A DNA stretch of 64,000 nt from DAOUET01 sp034430155 (lineage in GTDB: Bacteria > Chloroflexota > Anaerolineae > Anaerolineales > UBA4823). The stretch lies in contig DAOUET010000092.1 of the NCBI GenBank assembly GCA_034430155.1, positions 62,001 to 126,000 on the forward strand, given 5' to 3'. A program made the position numbers and the translations under genes. Each line of letters starts with the position of its first letter. Positions within the stretch are counted from its first letter, which is position 1. This document shows, piece by piece, positions 41,725 to 51,196 of the stretch. The notes beneath the pieces were generated by a model. The model did not search any database. It was not told the origin of the DNA and was given only the letters and a program-made list of their open reading frames with translations.

Positions 41725-44223
41725 ATGCCGATAAGACCTTTCCAGCGGCGGTGCAAGGGTAGGGTTTTGCCCAATCCTACCCGGCAAGCCAGGACGCTAT
41801 CCATATCAACCATTAAGAAGTTGATGCCGCTCTGGCTATTGATCGCATTATCCCTGGCGTGCAACGCGGTCAACATGCTACCAGGAAGGTCGACAGCCAC
41901 GCCGACAATCACACCTTCCCCAACGACAACCCCCACCCCAACAGCCACACCGTCGCCAACGCCCACACCAACACCTGTACCGGCCGCTCGCGTTGCTCAG
42001 GGTGACCATGCGATCTTTAATGGCGACTGGGATACTGCTCTAACTGAGTACCAAACTGCGCTTAACGCTAACCCTGATCCCGAGATCCAAAGCGCAGCTC
42101 GCCTGGGTATTGGCCGCGTTTATTTTCAGGAGGGTGATTACCTGAAGGCTCAGGCTACCTTAGAAGATTTAATAATAAGGTATCCCGCTTCACCACACCT
42201 CTCTACAACATATTTCTACCTTGCCGAGACCTACTCTACCTTGCAAGACTATCTGAAAGCAGCCGAAACCTACCAGGATTACCTAGACTTGGGTCCGAGC
42301 CCAATCGATGGCTATATTTATGAATTACAGGGAGATGCTCTTTTTGCCGGCGAGGATTACCTGGGCGCCATTCAAACCTACCAGCGTGCCATGCTAGCCG
42401 GGCGCATAAGCCCAGACCTTGAACTCGACATAAAGATCGCCCAATCCTACGATCTGGCAGGAGATTATGCCACAGCTGCCGTTGGCTATCAGGATATCTA
42501 TCAGCGCTCTTCAAACGACTATACCAAAGCCCGGATGGATCTGCTAATGGGTCAGGCATATACCAATTTGGGGGAAATTGATCTGGCGTATGAGGCCTAT
42601 TCGGACGCCGTTAAAAATTTCCCTCTTTCCAACGATACTTATTTAGCATTGGTTACACTGGTAGAAAATGGCGTCACTGTAAATGAGCTGGACCGTGGCC
42701 TGGTGGACTACTACGCTGGACAGTACAGCGTTGCCGTGGCTGCTTTCGATCGTTATTTACTCTCCAGCCCTGAGGAACCCGCAATAGCTTACTATTACAA
42801 AGGTTTGTCGTTTAGCGCTCTTGGAGAACACCAGGCTGCTATCAGTGAATGGGATCGAGTCATCCAGGATTATCCAGACAGTCGATATTGGGCAAACGCC
42901 TGGGAGAACAAAGCAAACACCCTATGGCTTCATTTGGACGAGTTCATCCAGGCTGCTCAGACGTTATTAGATTTCGTGGCTGCTGTCCCTTCGCACCCTC
43001 GAGCAGCCGAATTCCTTTTTGATGCTGCCAGCATCAACGAGCGCGCCAACCGCCTCGAACAAGCTGCCGACTTATGGGAGCGAGTAGCTACTGAATTCCC
43101 CGAATCCGATCAAGCTTACCGCGCCCTCTTCTTAGCGGGCATAAGCCGTTACCGTCTGGAAGATTATCCGGCTGCTTATACTACCTTCCAAACCGACTTG
43201 CCATTAGCCGGTAATTTGGATCAACGTGCTGCGCTTTATTTCTGGAGCGGAAAATGCCAGGTAACCCTAGGAGATTCTAACGCAGCCCATTCAAACTGGG
43301 AGCAGGCTGCTGCCCTGGACCGTACCGGCTATTACAGCGAGCGTGCGCGGGACATGCTAGCAGGATTACCAGCTTTTACGCCGCCTGAAGTCTACGATCT
43401 TTCTTATAACCTGCAAGCAGAACGAGGCGAAGCTGAGGCGTGGATGCATACAATCTTCAACATCCCGCATGAAGTGGATTTATCTGGTCCTGGTCCTTTG
43501 GCAGGCGATGATCGTTTTAAACGAGGGGACTTGCTCTGGCAGTTAGGTTTATTTATGGAAGCCCGGGGTGAATTTGAAGATTTGCGCCAATCTGTGAAAA
43601 CCGACCCGGTTGATAGCTATCGTTTAGCCAATTATTTGATCGAAATTGGCCTTTACCGTACAGCGATATTCGCTGCCCGGCAGGTGCTGGATTTGGCCGG
43701 TATGGACGACTCTGAAACCTTGAGCGCTCCAATTTACTTCAATCACATCCGATTCGGCATATATTATAGGGAGCTGGTAATCTCGGCGGCCCAAACCTAC
43801 AACTTCCACCCATTATTTCTGTTCAGTATGATTCGCCAGGAAAGCCTGTTCGAGGGATTTGTTCGCTCTTCGGCCAATGCGCGCGGGTTGATGCAAATCA
43901 TCCCCACCACAGGTGAAGAGATTGCAGCTAAAGCCGGGTGGCCTGCTAACTATACCAGCGATGACCTCTACCGTCCGATTGTCAGTATCACTTTGGGGAA
44001 TGAATACCTCGACTGGCAACGTTCTTATTTGGATGGCGATATGTACGCTGCTCTGGCAGCCTATAATGCTGGTCCGGGTAACGCGGTGACTTGGAAAAAC
44101 CTGGCTCCCAACGACCCTGACCTTTTCTTAGAGGTAATCCGCTTCAGCGAGACACGCGAGTACATCCAACGCATTTACGAAAACTTTAACATCTACCGTC
44201 GCATTTACAATCGAACACCGTAA
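41725..44223 (+). CDS. TPR-repeat lytic transglycosylase lipoprotein (Slt-like)
   Basis: This 832-residue protein has a long n-region, then a lipobox SLAC (Cys46), and a TPTPTP-rich linker. About ten tetratricopeptide-like helix pairs follow (~80-640, for example YFQEGDYLKAQATLEDLIIR, YYKGLSFSALGEHQAAISEW). The C-terminal soluble-lytic-transglycosylase domain (~690-832) has FSMIRQESLFEGFVRSSANA with the catalytic Glu, ARGLMQIIPTTGEEIA and AALAAYNAGPGNAVTW. It should cut glycan strands of peptidoglycan at the outer membrane face. A shorter start, Met34 (41824), would leave a very short signal peptide; the promoter position favours 41725. It is divergent from the Usp operon. Confidence 0.88.
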   Translation: MPIRPFQRRCKGRVLPNPTRQARTLSISTIKKLMPLWLLIALSLACNAVNMLPGRSTATPTITPSPTTTPTPTATPSPTPTPTPVPAARVAQGDHAIFNGDWDTALTEYQTALNANPDPEIQSAARLGIGRVYFQEGDYLKAQATLEDLIIRYPASPHLSTTYFYLAETYSTLQDYLKAAETYQDYLDLGPSPIDGYIYELQGDALFAGEDYLGAIQTYQRAMLAGRISPDLELDIKIAQSYDLAGDYATAAVGYQDIYQRSSNDYTKARMDLLMGQAYTNLGEIDLAYEAYSDAVKNFPLSNDTYLALVTLVENGVTVNELDRGLVDYYAGQYSVAVAAFDRYLLSSPEEPAIAYYYKGLSFSALGEHQAAISEWDRVIQDYPDSRYWANAWENKANTLWLHLDEFIQAAQTLLDFVAAVPSHPRAAEFLFDAASINERANRLEQAADLWERVATEFPESDQAYRALFLAGISRYRLEDYPAAYTTFQTDLPLAGNLDQRAALYFWSGKCQVTLGDSNAAHSNWEQAAALDRTGYYSERARDMLAGLPAFTPPEVYDLSYNLQAERGEAEAWMHTIFNIPHEVDLSGPGPLAGDDRFKRGDLLWQLGLFMEARGEFEDLRQSVKTDPVDSYRLANYLIEIGLYRTAIFAARQVLDLAGMDDSETLSAPIYFNHIRFGIYYRELVISAAQTYNFHPLFLFSMIRQESLFEGFVRSSANARGLMQIIPTTGEEIAAKAGWPANYTSDDLYRPIVSITLGNEYLDWQRSYLDGDMYAALAAYNAGPGNAVTWKNLAPNDPDLFLEVIRFSETREYIQRIYENFNIYRRIYNRTP

Positions 44224-44255
44224 ATCCGATTTGATTGAGGGTTTATGGCAATCTA

Positions 44256-45998
44256 TTAGGGAGCCTCTGACGGTAGAGCTGTCGCGGTTCCCTGGCCGGG
44301 TATAAGGGTGCCAGATGCAGGGCTAGCCTCTACCCCTGTGGAACGCTTAGCCAGTAAGAACCAGGAAGTAATTGTGGCGAAACGATCGCTGGTGTCATAG
44401 AGTGGTCCCATGGTGACCCCCTGGACCTGGTTGTCGACGGCATAGGTAAATACCGGATAAAAGAGCAGCAGCGCCGGCATTTCATTGGTGAAACGCACCT
44501 GGAAGTTGCGATACAGGCGGGTGCGTTCAGCTACGTCCACCGTGATGCGGGCCTGCTCAAGGTATTCACTGGCCTGGCGGTCATTCCATTTTGCGTAATT
44601 TTGCCCACCCGTGACTTCGGCCTGATGCCAAAATGGATAAGGATCAGGGTCAGGGGAGCGCGACAGGTTGAGATCGATCAAGGCGGCTTGGTAATTACGG
44701 GGGTCAAGGTAGTCATTCACCAGCTGATCATACGGTACCGGCGTTAACCTCACTTGCACCCCTTGCCGGGCCCAATCTTGCTCGAGAGACTGTGCGATCG
44801 CCTGATGCTCAGGATCATCAGGTAGGAGCAACTCAAATGACAGCTTCTGGTTTTCCTTGGCGCGCACACTACCACCTTCTGCCGGTATGGTATACCCGGC
44901 TTCCTTTAGCAAATTGATGGCTGCCTCCGGGTCATAATTCACACGTTCAATACCCTGATAATATGCCCAAGTCCCGGGGAGAATCGGGCCATCAGCAATA
45001 ATTGCTTGACCTCCTAACAAAGTATTGATCATTCGTTGGCGGTTCAAGCTCATGAGCAAGGCACGGCGAACACCGACATCCTGGAAAAATGGCACCTCCG
45101 GGTTGTCCAAATTGAAGATAACCATGCTTAGTTCGGGCAAACGTCCAGTATACAGATTGAGATTTGGTTCTTTCATGGCTTCAGGGAGAACCTCGGGCGT
45201 AATCTGGCTGATGCCTTCAATTTCTCCATCTTCATAAGCGGATAAGGCAGACTGGGAACTTGGATAATACTGGAACACCAACTGCTCTATGAAAGCTGGA
45301 TCGCGGTAATACTGGTTGAAGGCCTTAAGTACCAGGCCGGTTATCTTTCCCCCGTCGCTGAGTAAACGCACGAACTGATACGGTCCACTACCCACGGGTG
45401 CCAGGTTAAACGGGTCGTTGATTATTTGCTCTGCTGTCAAACTTCCCAGGAGATGTTTGGGGAGAATGCCAAAGGTAAGGTAATCTGTGAAAGGGGCGAA
45501 CGCTTCTGGCAGGCGGAATTGCACGGTGTACTCATCAAGCGCTTCTACTTCAATGTCCTTCCAGAGAGAGCGCACATCCTCAGGAATGGGAATTTCATTA
45601 TCCCGCATCAGCTCAATGGTGAAGATCACATCTTCACTCGTCAAAGGCTTGCCATCATGCCAGATAGCATCTTTACGCAGAGAGAAGTTGTAAATCTTGC
45701 CATCCTGGGAAATGCCCTTTGACTCGACCAAATCATCCTGAGGTAGACCACGGGCATCAAAGCGCATCAGCCCGCTGTAAATTAGTCTATCTACATCACG
45801 GTCAACCGAATTGTAATAATCAAGTACAGGATTTAACCGCCCCAATATTCCTACCAGAGCTTCACTATAGATGCCACCCGTAGCCGGCTTTACTTCTGGC
45901 ACAATCGGTAATAAAGATGGTTGCTGACCAAGGAGCAGCACCCCAATTGCTACTAACGCCAACACCACGATCAGTATTTGCCAACGCAATTTCTTCAT
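44256..45998 (-). CDS. Family 5 extracellular solute-binding protein (oligopeptide/nickel type)
   Basis: This is a 580-residue SBP_bac_5 protein. An N-terminal membrane helix (residues ~5-24, ILIVVLALVAIGVLLLG) has no lipobox Cys, so the protein is probably anchored by the uncleaved helix. Family features are LNPVLDYYNSVDRDVDRLIY, SQDGKIYNFSLRKDAIWHDG, GKPLTSEDVIFTIELM, and VGSGPYQFVRLL. The C-terminus has a Thr/Pro/Gly tail. No permease or ATPase gene is adjacent, so the cognate transporter must be encoded elsewhere or it acts in sensing. It follows secG with a terminator between, and converges on the lytic transglycosylase gene. Confidence 0.85.
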   Translation of the reverse strand: MKKLRWQILIVVLALVAIGVLLLGQQPSLLPIVPEVKPATGGIYSEALVGILGRLNPVLDYYNSVDRDVDRLIYSGLMRFDARGLPQDDLVESKGISQDGKIYNFSLRKDAIWHDGKPLTSEDVIFTIELMRDNEIPIPEDVRSLWKDIEVEALDEYTVQFRLPEAFAPFTDYLTFGILPKHLLGSLTAEQIINDPFNLAPVGSGPYQFVRLLSDGGKITGLVLKAFNQYYRDPAFIEQLVFQYYPSSQSALSAYEDGEIEGISQITPEVLPEAMKEPNLNLYTGRLPELSMVIFNLDNPEVPFFQDVGVRRALLMSLNRQRMINTLLGGQAIIADGPILPGTWAYYQGIERVNYDPEAAINLLKEAGYTIPAEGGSVRAKENQKLSFELLLPDDPEHQAIAQSLEQDWARQGVQVRLTPVPYDQLVNDYLDPRNYQAALIDLNLSRSPDPDPYPFWHQAEVTGGQNYAKWNDRQASEYLEQARITVDVAERTRLYRNFQVRFTNEMPALLLFYPVFTYAVDNQVQGVTMGPLYDTSDRFATITSWFLLAKRSTGVEASPASGTLIPGQGTATALPSEAP

Positions 45999-46088
45999 AA
46001 GGAAAATGTTTGAGGAAATACTTTCAGGAAGTTATCGAGGAGAAGCTTTTAGAATAAAATGATCAATTAGCCTTTAGATCTGAAATGA

Positions 46089-46126
46089 AAAAGGGCGCTC
46101 CCTGGCGGCGGCCGCGAGTCGCCCTT
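46089..46126 (-). terminator. Intrinsic terminator after secG
   Basis: On the minus strand, AAGGGCGACTC (46126-46116) pairs with GAGCGCCCTT (46100-46091) with one bulged A, around a G/C-rich loop, followed by TTTTTC. It lies about 45 bases after the secG stop and before the solute-binding protein gene. Confidence 0.75.
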
Positions 46127-46172
46127 CAAATTTACTAATCCAAACGGCTCGCTACGTCATTGCTACTGCCGA

Positions 46173-46397
46173 TTATCCTGTCACAACCACGGTAGCCACA
46201 GCCAGGAAAAAGAACAGGATGCTCAAACCAATTGTGACACGGAATAGCGTTTTTTCGATGCCGCGGCGAGCTGTAAAAATTGTGCCTGAATCCGCCCCGG
46301 TGAGGCCGCCTAATCCAGCTCCTTTACTCTGCAAGATCACGCTAATAACCAGGGAAATTGACGTTATAATCAATGCGATATCCAGATATACTTCCAC
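46173..46397 (-). CDS. secG: Preprotein translocase subunit SecG
   Basis: This 74-residue protein has two membrane helices: YLDIALIITSISLVISVILQ (residues ~3-22) and LFRVTIGLSILFFFLAVATV (~48-67). They are separated by the conserved glycine-rich loop SKGAGLGGLTGADS and FTARRGIEKTL. This is the SecYEG accessory subunit. The GTG at 46397 is chosen as start because GGAGG lies five bases upstream and it gives the standard N-terminus MEVYLDIALII; a TTG four codons earlier is less likely. It is a single-gene unit ended by a terminator. Confidence 0.93.
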   Translation of the reverse strand: MEVYLDIALIITSISLVISVILQSKGAGLGGLTGADSGTIFTARRGIEKTLFRVTIGLSILFFFLAVATVVVTG

Positions 46398-46573
46398 ACT
46401 TTCCTCCAAAACATTCTTTCCTTAAATGGATATTACTCGCCAACAGAAATGAGATGTCTTTCGATTACTAGGAAAGAAAGCTCAATTTGTTAAAGTTTCA
46501 GTTCACCAGAGTTACTCAAGCAGGCGGATTATACCTTCCGTTGGTCGAATAGTCAAATACTCAATTATGTCTT

Positions 46574-47641
46574 ATGTACGAACTCGTTATTAATCTCCAC
46601 ATGCACACTCCCTATTCTGATGGGCATAAAAACCATGAAGAAATCGCTCAAGCTGCGATTGAGAGCGGGTTAGACGCTTTGATTGTCACCGATCACAACG
46701 TTTGGGTCAATGGACCGGAAGGATATTACCAGAATGGCGAGAAAAAGGTATTGCTGCTTGTCGGGGAGGAAATTCACGACCAGACCCGCATCCCCCAAAA
46801 AAACCACTTACTTGTCTTTGGGGCTGGTCGTGAACTGGCAACACTGGCTTACGACACCCATCTTCTACTAGATGCGGTGAAACAGGCCGGTGGGCTGTCA
46901 TTTATTGCCCATCCGGTTGATCCGGCTGCCCCGGCGTTTAACGAACCCGATATCTCCTGGGTAGATTGGGATTTACAAGAATTCTCCGGCATTGAACTGT
47001 GGAATGCCATGTCCGAATTCAAATCATTGTTAAAAAGCAAACTGCACGCCATAATTTATGCTTTTAATCCCGCCCGCATCGCTCGCGGCCCCTTCAAGGA
47101 AACCCTGCGTAGATGGGACCTGCTGCTCGCGGCCGGTCGCCGCGTGGTGGCGATCGGCGGTTCTGACGCGCACGCTTTCCAATCAAGCTTGGGCCCTCTG
47201 CACCGCACTCTTTTCCCCTACCAATTTCATTTTCGTGCTATAAATACGCATCTATTAACACCCGCGCCCCTCAGCGGTGATGAAACCAACGATCGACGCA
47301 TGATCCTGGAGGCTTTACGCCAGGGTCATTCCTTCATCGGTTACGACCTACCCGCTCCCACCAATGGTTTTCGTTTCACTGCCAGCGGAGAAAACGGGAC
47401 CGTCTGGATGGGTGATGAAATCTCGGTTGCCAGCGGAATCACTTTGCAAATCAGGCTGCCTCAAAGGGTGGAGTGCCATTTAATCAAAGACAGCAAGGTG
47501 ATAAAGACCTGGCGCAAACGTGAAACCTGCACTCACATTACCAGCGCGCCAGGGGTCTATCGGGTTGAAGCCTACATCCATTATTTAGGACGTCGTCGGG
47601 GTTGGATTTTCAGCAATCCTATCTATGTAAAAAATCCTTAG
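46574..47641 (+). CDS. PHP-domain metal-dependent phosphoesterase
   Basis: This 355-residue protein has the PHP metal motifs: INLHMHTPYSDG (residues ~6-17), LIVTDHNVWV (~38), LLVGEEIHD (~62), SFIAHPVDP (~110) and IGGSDAHAF (~195). The family includes the YciV/TrpH-type 3'-5' phosphatases and nucleases; the stand-alone form with an extra ~150-residue C-terminal beta domain (WMGDEISVASGITLQIRLPQ) is typical of uncharacterised members. It has no signal peptide. The start ATG lacks a clear Shine-Dalgarno. It is divergent from secG, with about 175 bases between, and is followed by a lipoprotein gene. Confidence 0.82.
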   Translation: MYELVINLHMHTPYSDGHKNHEEIAQAAIESGLDALIVTDHNVWVNGPEGYYQNGEKKVLLLVGEEIHDQTRIPQKNHLLVFGAGRELATLAYDTHLLLDAVKQAGGLSFIAHPVDPAAPAFNEPDISWVDWDLQEFSGIELWNAMSEFKSLLKSKLHAIIYAFNPARIARGPFKETLRRWDLLLAAGRRVVAIGGSDAHAFQSSLGPLHRTLFPYQFHFRAINTHLLTPAPLSGDETNDRRMILEALRQGHSFIGYDLPAPTNGFRFTASGENGTVWMGDEISVASGITLQIRLPQRVECHLIKDSKVIKTWRKRETCTHITSAPGVYRVEAYIHYLGRRRGWIFSNPIYVKNP

Positions 47642-47717
47642 CATGACAACATCCAATAATATCGAGACCGAATTAACATCAATTTGAAGGAAGACCACGC
47701 CAGATTGAAGAGGTACC

Positions 47718-48737
47718 ATGTTTACTGTTTCTTTTTTCCGTTCAACGGGTAAGCTTGTACCCGGTTCTATTACGTCTCCTGGAAAAGCCTTTCGCAGTTC
47801 CCCTGCCGCTCTATTTGGACTTTTGGGGATGTTGATCTTATCGGCTTGCAACAATACTCCCCCAACAATGCCAGACCAACAAACCGACGAATTAGCCACC
47901 ATTGTCGCAGCGACGCTTACAGCCAGTGTCAAACAAGCAACCAACACAAAAGCACCTCCACAAACAACGGAACCTAGCAAGGTAGCCACAGCGACGGCAA
48001 CTTTCACTGATACGCCCGAACCAACAGCTACCCTCACGCCTTCCCCTACCTTAATTGAAAAGAATGTGCTTGGGAAGATCTGTTTTCCTGGGGAAGAAAT
48101 CCCCGCCATGACAGCATACTTCGAAGAGACTGGAAAAGGTACCATCGTCGAATTGCCCATCCAAAAGAATCAATCCAGCTATGAAGTGAATTTGCAACCC
48201 GGCACTTATATTGCCTATGCCTGGCTGGAGGACTTTTCTCGCGGAGGCCTGTACTCGCGGGCTATTGCATGTGGCATGAAAGCCGGATGCGATGATCATA
48301 CCCTGTTACCTTTCATCGTTACCGGGAGGAAGGTTCTTTCCGGTATCGACTTGTGCGACTGGTTTGCCGGTCCTTTCAATGTGCCATACCCACCGAATGT
48401 CGAGCAAGGCAATCTCACAGGAAATATATCAGGCAACATCATCAATTTTGATGGTGATATCCCCTCCTTACGAGTTGTGGCATTTAATTTAAAAACTAAT
48501 TATTTCTATTGGGTCCGCACTTTGTCCGGGCAGAACTCATATACAATAACGGAGCTACCTCCAGGCAGCTATCACCTAGTAGCTTATGATGAGCAGGGTC
48601 GAGCAGGCAGTCATGCGGATGCTGACCACAACCTTATCGATGTCTTGGTAAAAGTGGGAAAGACTACTACCGGGGTAAACCTAAACGATTGGAATGCTCC
48701 CGCTGGTTTCTTGCCACCCGATCCAACTAAACAATGA
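47718..48737 (+). CDS. Lipoprotein of unknown function, carboxypeptidase-regulatory-like
   Basis: This 339-residue protein has a long basic n-region and a lipobox LSAC (Cys44). A Thr/Pro/Ala linker of ~70 residues leads to two beta-domains. The first (~115-220) reads ICFPGEEIPAMTAYFEETGK, LQPGTYIAYAWLEDFSRGGL with four Cys; the second (~230-320) reads GNISGNIINFDGDIPSLRVV, ITELPPGSYHLVAYDEQGRA. Such 'lPpGtY.v.A' repeats are seen in surface proteins with transthyretin-like folds. The specific function is unknown. GAAGAGG just before the ATG serves as ribosome binding site. The gene lies between the PHP protein and uvrB. Confidence 0.7.
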   Translation: MFTVSFFRSTGKLVPGSITSPGKAFRSSPAALFGLLGMLILSACNNTPPTMPDQQTDELATIVAATLTASVKQATNTKAPPQTTEPSKVATATATFTDTPEPTATLTPSPTLIEKNVLGKICFPGEEIPAMTAYFEETGKGTIVELPIQKNQSSYEVNLQPGTYIAYAWLEDFSRGGLYSRAIACGMKAGCDDHTLLPFIVTGRKVLSGIDLCDWFAGPFNVPYPPNVEQGNLTGNISGNIINFDGDIPSLRVVAFNLKTNYFYWVRTLSGQNSYTITELPPGSYHLVAYDEQGRAGSHADADHNLIDVLVKVGKTTTGVNLNDWNAPAGFLPPDPTKQ

Positions 48738-48829
48738 CCAGGAAGATCGGGGTATGATATAAAAATTGGTCGTATTACGGAACGACCCCCACAAAATCGC
48801 TATGAACCTGTGAACGAGTGATAAGAAAA

Positions 48830-50866
48830 ATGGAATTCAAACTTCAAGCTCCATTCTATCCCACCGGTGATCAACCCGAAGCCATCGAGAAATTAGTGGA
48901 AGGCATCCAAGGAGGCTACCATAACCAAGTGCTTCTGGGAGCTACTGGGACCGGAAAAACCTACACGATAGCCTCGGTCATCGCCCAGGTACAAAAACCT
49001 ACGCTGGTAATGGCTCACAACAAAACCCTGGCAGCTCAGTTGTACGCCGAGTTCAAAGAATTCTTTCCCGAGAACGCCGTAGAATATTTCGTATCTTATT
49101 ACGACTATTACCAACCAGAAGCATACATACCCCGGCATGATTTGTATATCGAAAAAGAGACTGACATCAACGAAGAGATCGAACGATTGCGCTTAGCTGC
49201 CACCACCGCTTTGCTGTCCCGCCGCGACGTAGTCATCGTAGCCTCAGTATCCTGCATCTACGGACTAGGAAATCCCGAGGCATATGGGCGGGTAGTCATC
49301 AACCTGGAAAGTGGTCACGTCTACCGCCGCAATACTCTGCTACGCCAGCTGGTCGAAAGCCATTACGAACGTAATGATATGGAACTACGTCCAGGCACCT
49401 TCCGGGTACGGGGAGATACCCTGGAAATCATCCCAGCTTATCAAGACCGCATGGGGTACCGCATCACATTTTTCGGTGAGGAAATCGAACGCATCGTTGA
49501 GGTAAATGCCGTAACCGGCGAATTGCGCCGCGAACTTTCAACCGTTGCCATTTACCCCGCCAAGCACTTCATTACTGAAGACGAAAAACTACAAACTGCC
49601 ATCACTGATATCGAAGGGGAATTGGTAGATCGATTGGCATTTTTCAAATCCCAGGAAAAACTTCTCGAAGCCCAGCGCCTGGAACAGCGAACCCAGTACG
49701 ATCTGGAAATGCTACGTGAAGTCGGTTACTGCGCTGGTATCGAGAACTATTCCCGCCACCTGGACCAGCGCCCCAACGGTTCCCCGCCCTGGACATTGAT
49801 GGATTACTTTCCCGGCGACTATATGCTGGTCATCGATGAATCTCATATGACAATTCCGCAGGTACGCGGCATGTACAACGGTGACCGGTCCCGCAAGGAG
49901 ACTCTGGTGGAGTATGGCTTTCGCCTGCCGTCTGCCCTTGACAACCGTCCCTTGACCTTCAAAGAGTTTGAAGAGCATATGGGTACTACAATCTATACTT
50001 CTGCGACCCCGGGACCTTACGAGATGGAACGTACCGATCAGGTCGTGGAACAAATCATCCGGCCAACCGGGCTAGTCGATCCGCAGGTGGATGTTCGCCC
50101 TGTCGAAGGTCAGGTAGATGATTTAGTTACAGAAATCCGCCAGCGTGTAGAAGTGGGCGAGCGTACCCTGGTGACCACCCTCACCAAGCGTATGGCAGAA
50201 AAACTTTCCGATTACCTGATGGAATTGGGCATCAAAGTCCATTACCTGCACTCAGAAATCGATACACTAGAGCGGGTGGGTATCCTGCGTGACCTGCGCC
50301 TGGGGGTGTTTGACGTGGTCGTCGGGATTAACTTACTGCGAGAAGGTCTCGATCTACCGGAAGTCTCCCTTGTGGCGATTCTAGACGCCGACAAAGCAGG
50401 TTTTTTACGCTCCGAGACAGCTTTGATCCAGACCATTGGGAGAGCTGCTCGTCATATCAACGGTGAAGTCATCATGTATGCCGATAACTTCACCGATGCA
50501 ATGCACAACGCTATCGATGAGACCAATCGCAGGCGTGACAAGCAAATCGCATACAATCAAGAACACGGTATAGAACCGGTCAGCATCGTTAAAGCTGTAC
50601 GTGACCTTACCGATCAAGTTGCAGCCCATGCGGTTGCTGAGCCGCAAGCCGAGTACCGTCTAAAAGGTGCCGCCGGGCTACCGAAATCCGAGATGGAACG
50701 GGTTATATCCGAATTAGAAAAGCAAATGAAGATAGCTGCTACTAACCTGGAATTCGAAAAAGCGGCGGTCTTACGCGACCAAATATACGAGCTGCGCGGC
50801 ATATTGGCAGAAGAGAGTAAGGCTCCACCGTGGGAGCGGATTCGTTACCTGGTTGGCGATTCGTGA
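48830..50866 (+). CDS. uvrB: Excinuclease ABC subunit B
   Basis: This 678-residue nucleotide-excision-repair helicase has the N-terminal FYPTGDQPEAIEKLVEGI, Walker A LLGATGTGKTYTIA (~residue 37), the beta-hairpin YFVSYYDYYQPEAYIP, DESHM (DEAD-like box), and GINLLREGLDLPEVSLVAIL with QTIGRAARH. The C-terminal UVR domain (MERVISELEKQMKIAATNLE) binds UvrC/UvrA. Length and motifs are complete. The ATG at 48830 is preferred over the GTG at 48818. No uvrA or uvrC gene is adjacent. Confidence 0.97.
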   Translation: MEFKLQAPFYPTGDQPEAIEKLVEGIQGGYHNQVLLGATGTGKTYTIASVIAQVQKPTLVMAHNKTLAAQLYAEFKEFFPENAVEYFVSYYDYYQPEAYIPRHDLYIEKETDINEEIERLRLAATTALLSRRDVVIVASVSCIYGLGNPEAYGRVVINLESGHVYRRNTLLRQLVESHYERNDMELRPGTFRVRGDTLEIIPAYQDRMGYRITFFGEEIERIVEVNAVTGELRRELSTVAIYPAKHFITEDEKLQTAITDIEGELVDRLAFFKSQEKLLEAQRLEQRTQYDLEMLREVGYCAGIENYSRHLDQRPNGSPPWTLMDYFPGDYMLVIDESHMTIPQVRGMYNGDRSRKETLVEYGFRLPSALDNRPLTFKEFEEHMGTTIYTSATPGPYEMERTDQVVEQIIRPTGLVDPQVDVRPVEGQVDDLVTEIRQRVEVGERTLVTTLTKRMAEKLSDYLMELGIKVHYLHSEIDTLERVGILRDLRLGVFDVVVGINLLREGLDLPEVSLVAILDADKAGFLRSETALIQTIGRAARHINGEVIMYADNFTDAMHNAIDETNRRRDKQIAYNQEHGIEPVSIVKAVRDLTDQVAAHAVAEPQAEYRLKGAAGLPKSEMERVISELEKQMKIAATNLEFEKAAVLRDQIYELRGILAEESKAPPWERIRYLVGDS

Positions 50867-51196
50867 GTTGCGAAATTAGCCCGGATCAGCGCTTAAATCT
50901 GCGAATTACTCAAAGATTGCGGATAAAACCACGAATTTGGCTTGCCCAATGCTTTCTATTCCCGTATAATTAGTTGACATTTTGTAGGGCTTGAGTGCAC
51001 TTGCACACGCAATTCCCGTGGTTGACGCTAAAAACTCGAATTATTGGCAGCTGGGATATTTCTTTGAGCCAATATGAGATAACCTGAATCATTCCATCAA
51101 AAGGAGGTGATATAGGCCAAATATAATATTCACTAAATTATTAGGTTTCGCTCGAAAAAACCATCTCGATTAAATATCCATTCGGAGGAGAAAAGC
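50867..51196 (+). promoter_or_regulatory. aapJ upstream region: promoter, long leader and orphan Shine-Dalgarno
   Basis: This is a 330-base gap without a gene. TTGCCC (50942-50947), 17 bases, and TATAAT (50965-50970) form a good promoter, which gives a ~220-base leader to aapJ. Within it, AAAGGAGGTGAT (51100-51111) is fully complementary to the 3' end of 16S rRNA, yet no ATG follows at usable distance; the only overlapping frame, GTG-ATA-TAG, ends at once. The real aapJ ribosome binding site (GGAGGAG at 51184-51190) is 75 bases further on. A second TATAAT stands at 51122-51127 without a -35. Confidence 0.6.

Noticed and set aside
41706..41966. Minus-strand frame with Val-Gly repeats
   Set aside because: It is the complement of the Thr/Pro-rich linker of the lytic transglycosylase lipoprotein, so the repeat pattern is a by-product. 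The frame at 47585-48160 is rejected on the same ground.
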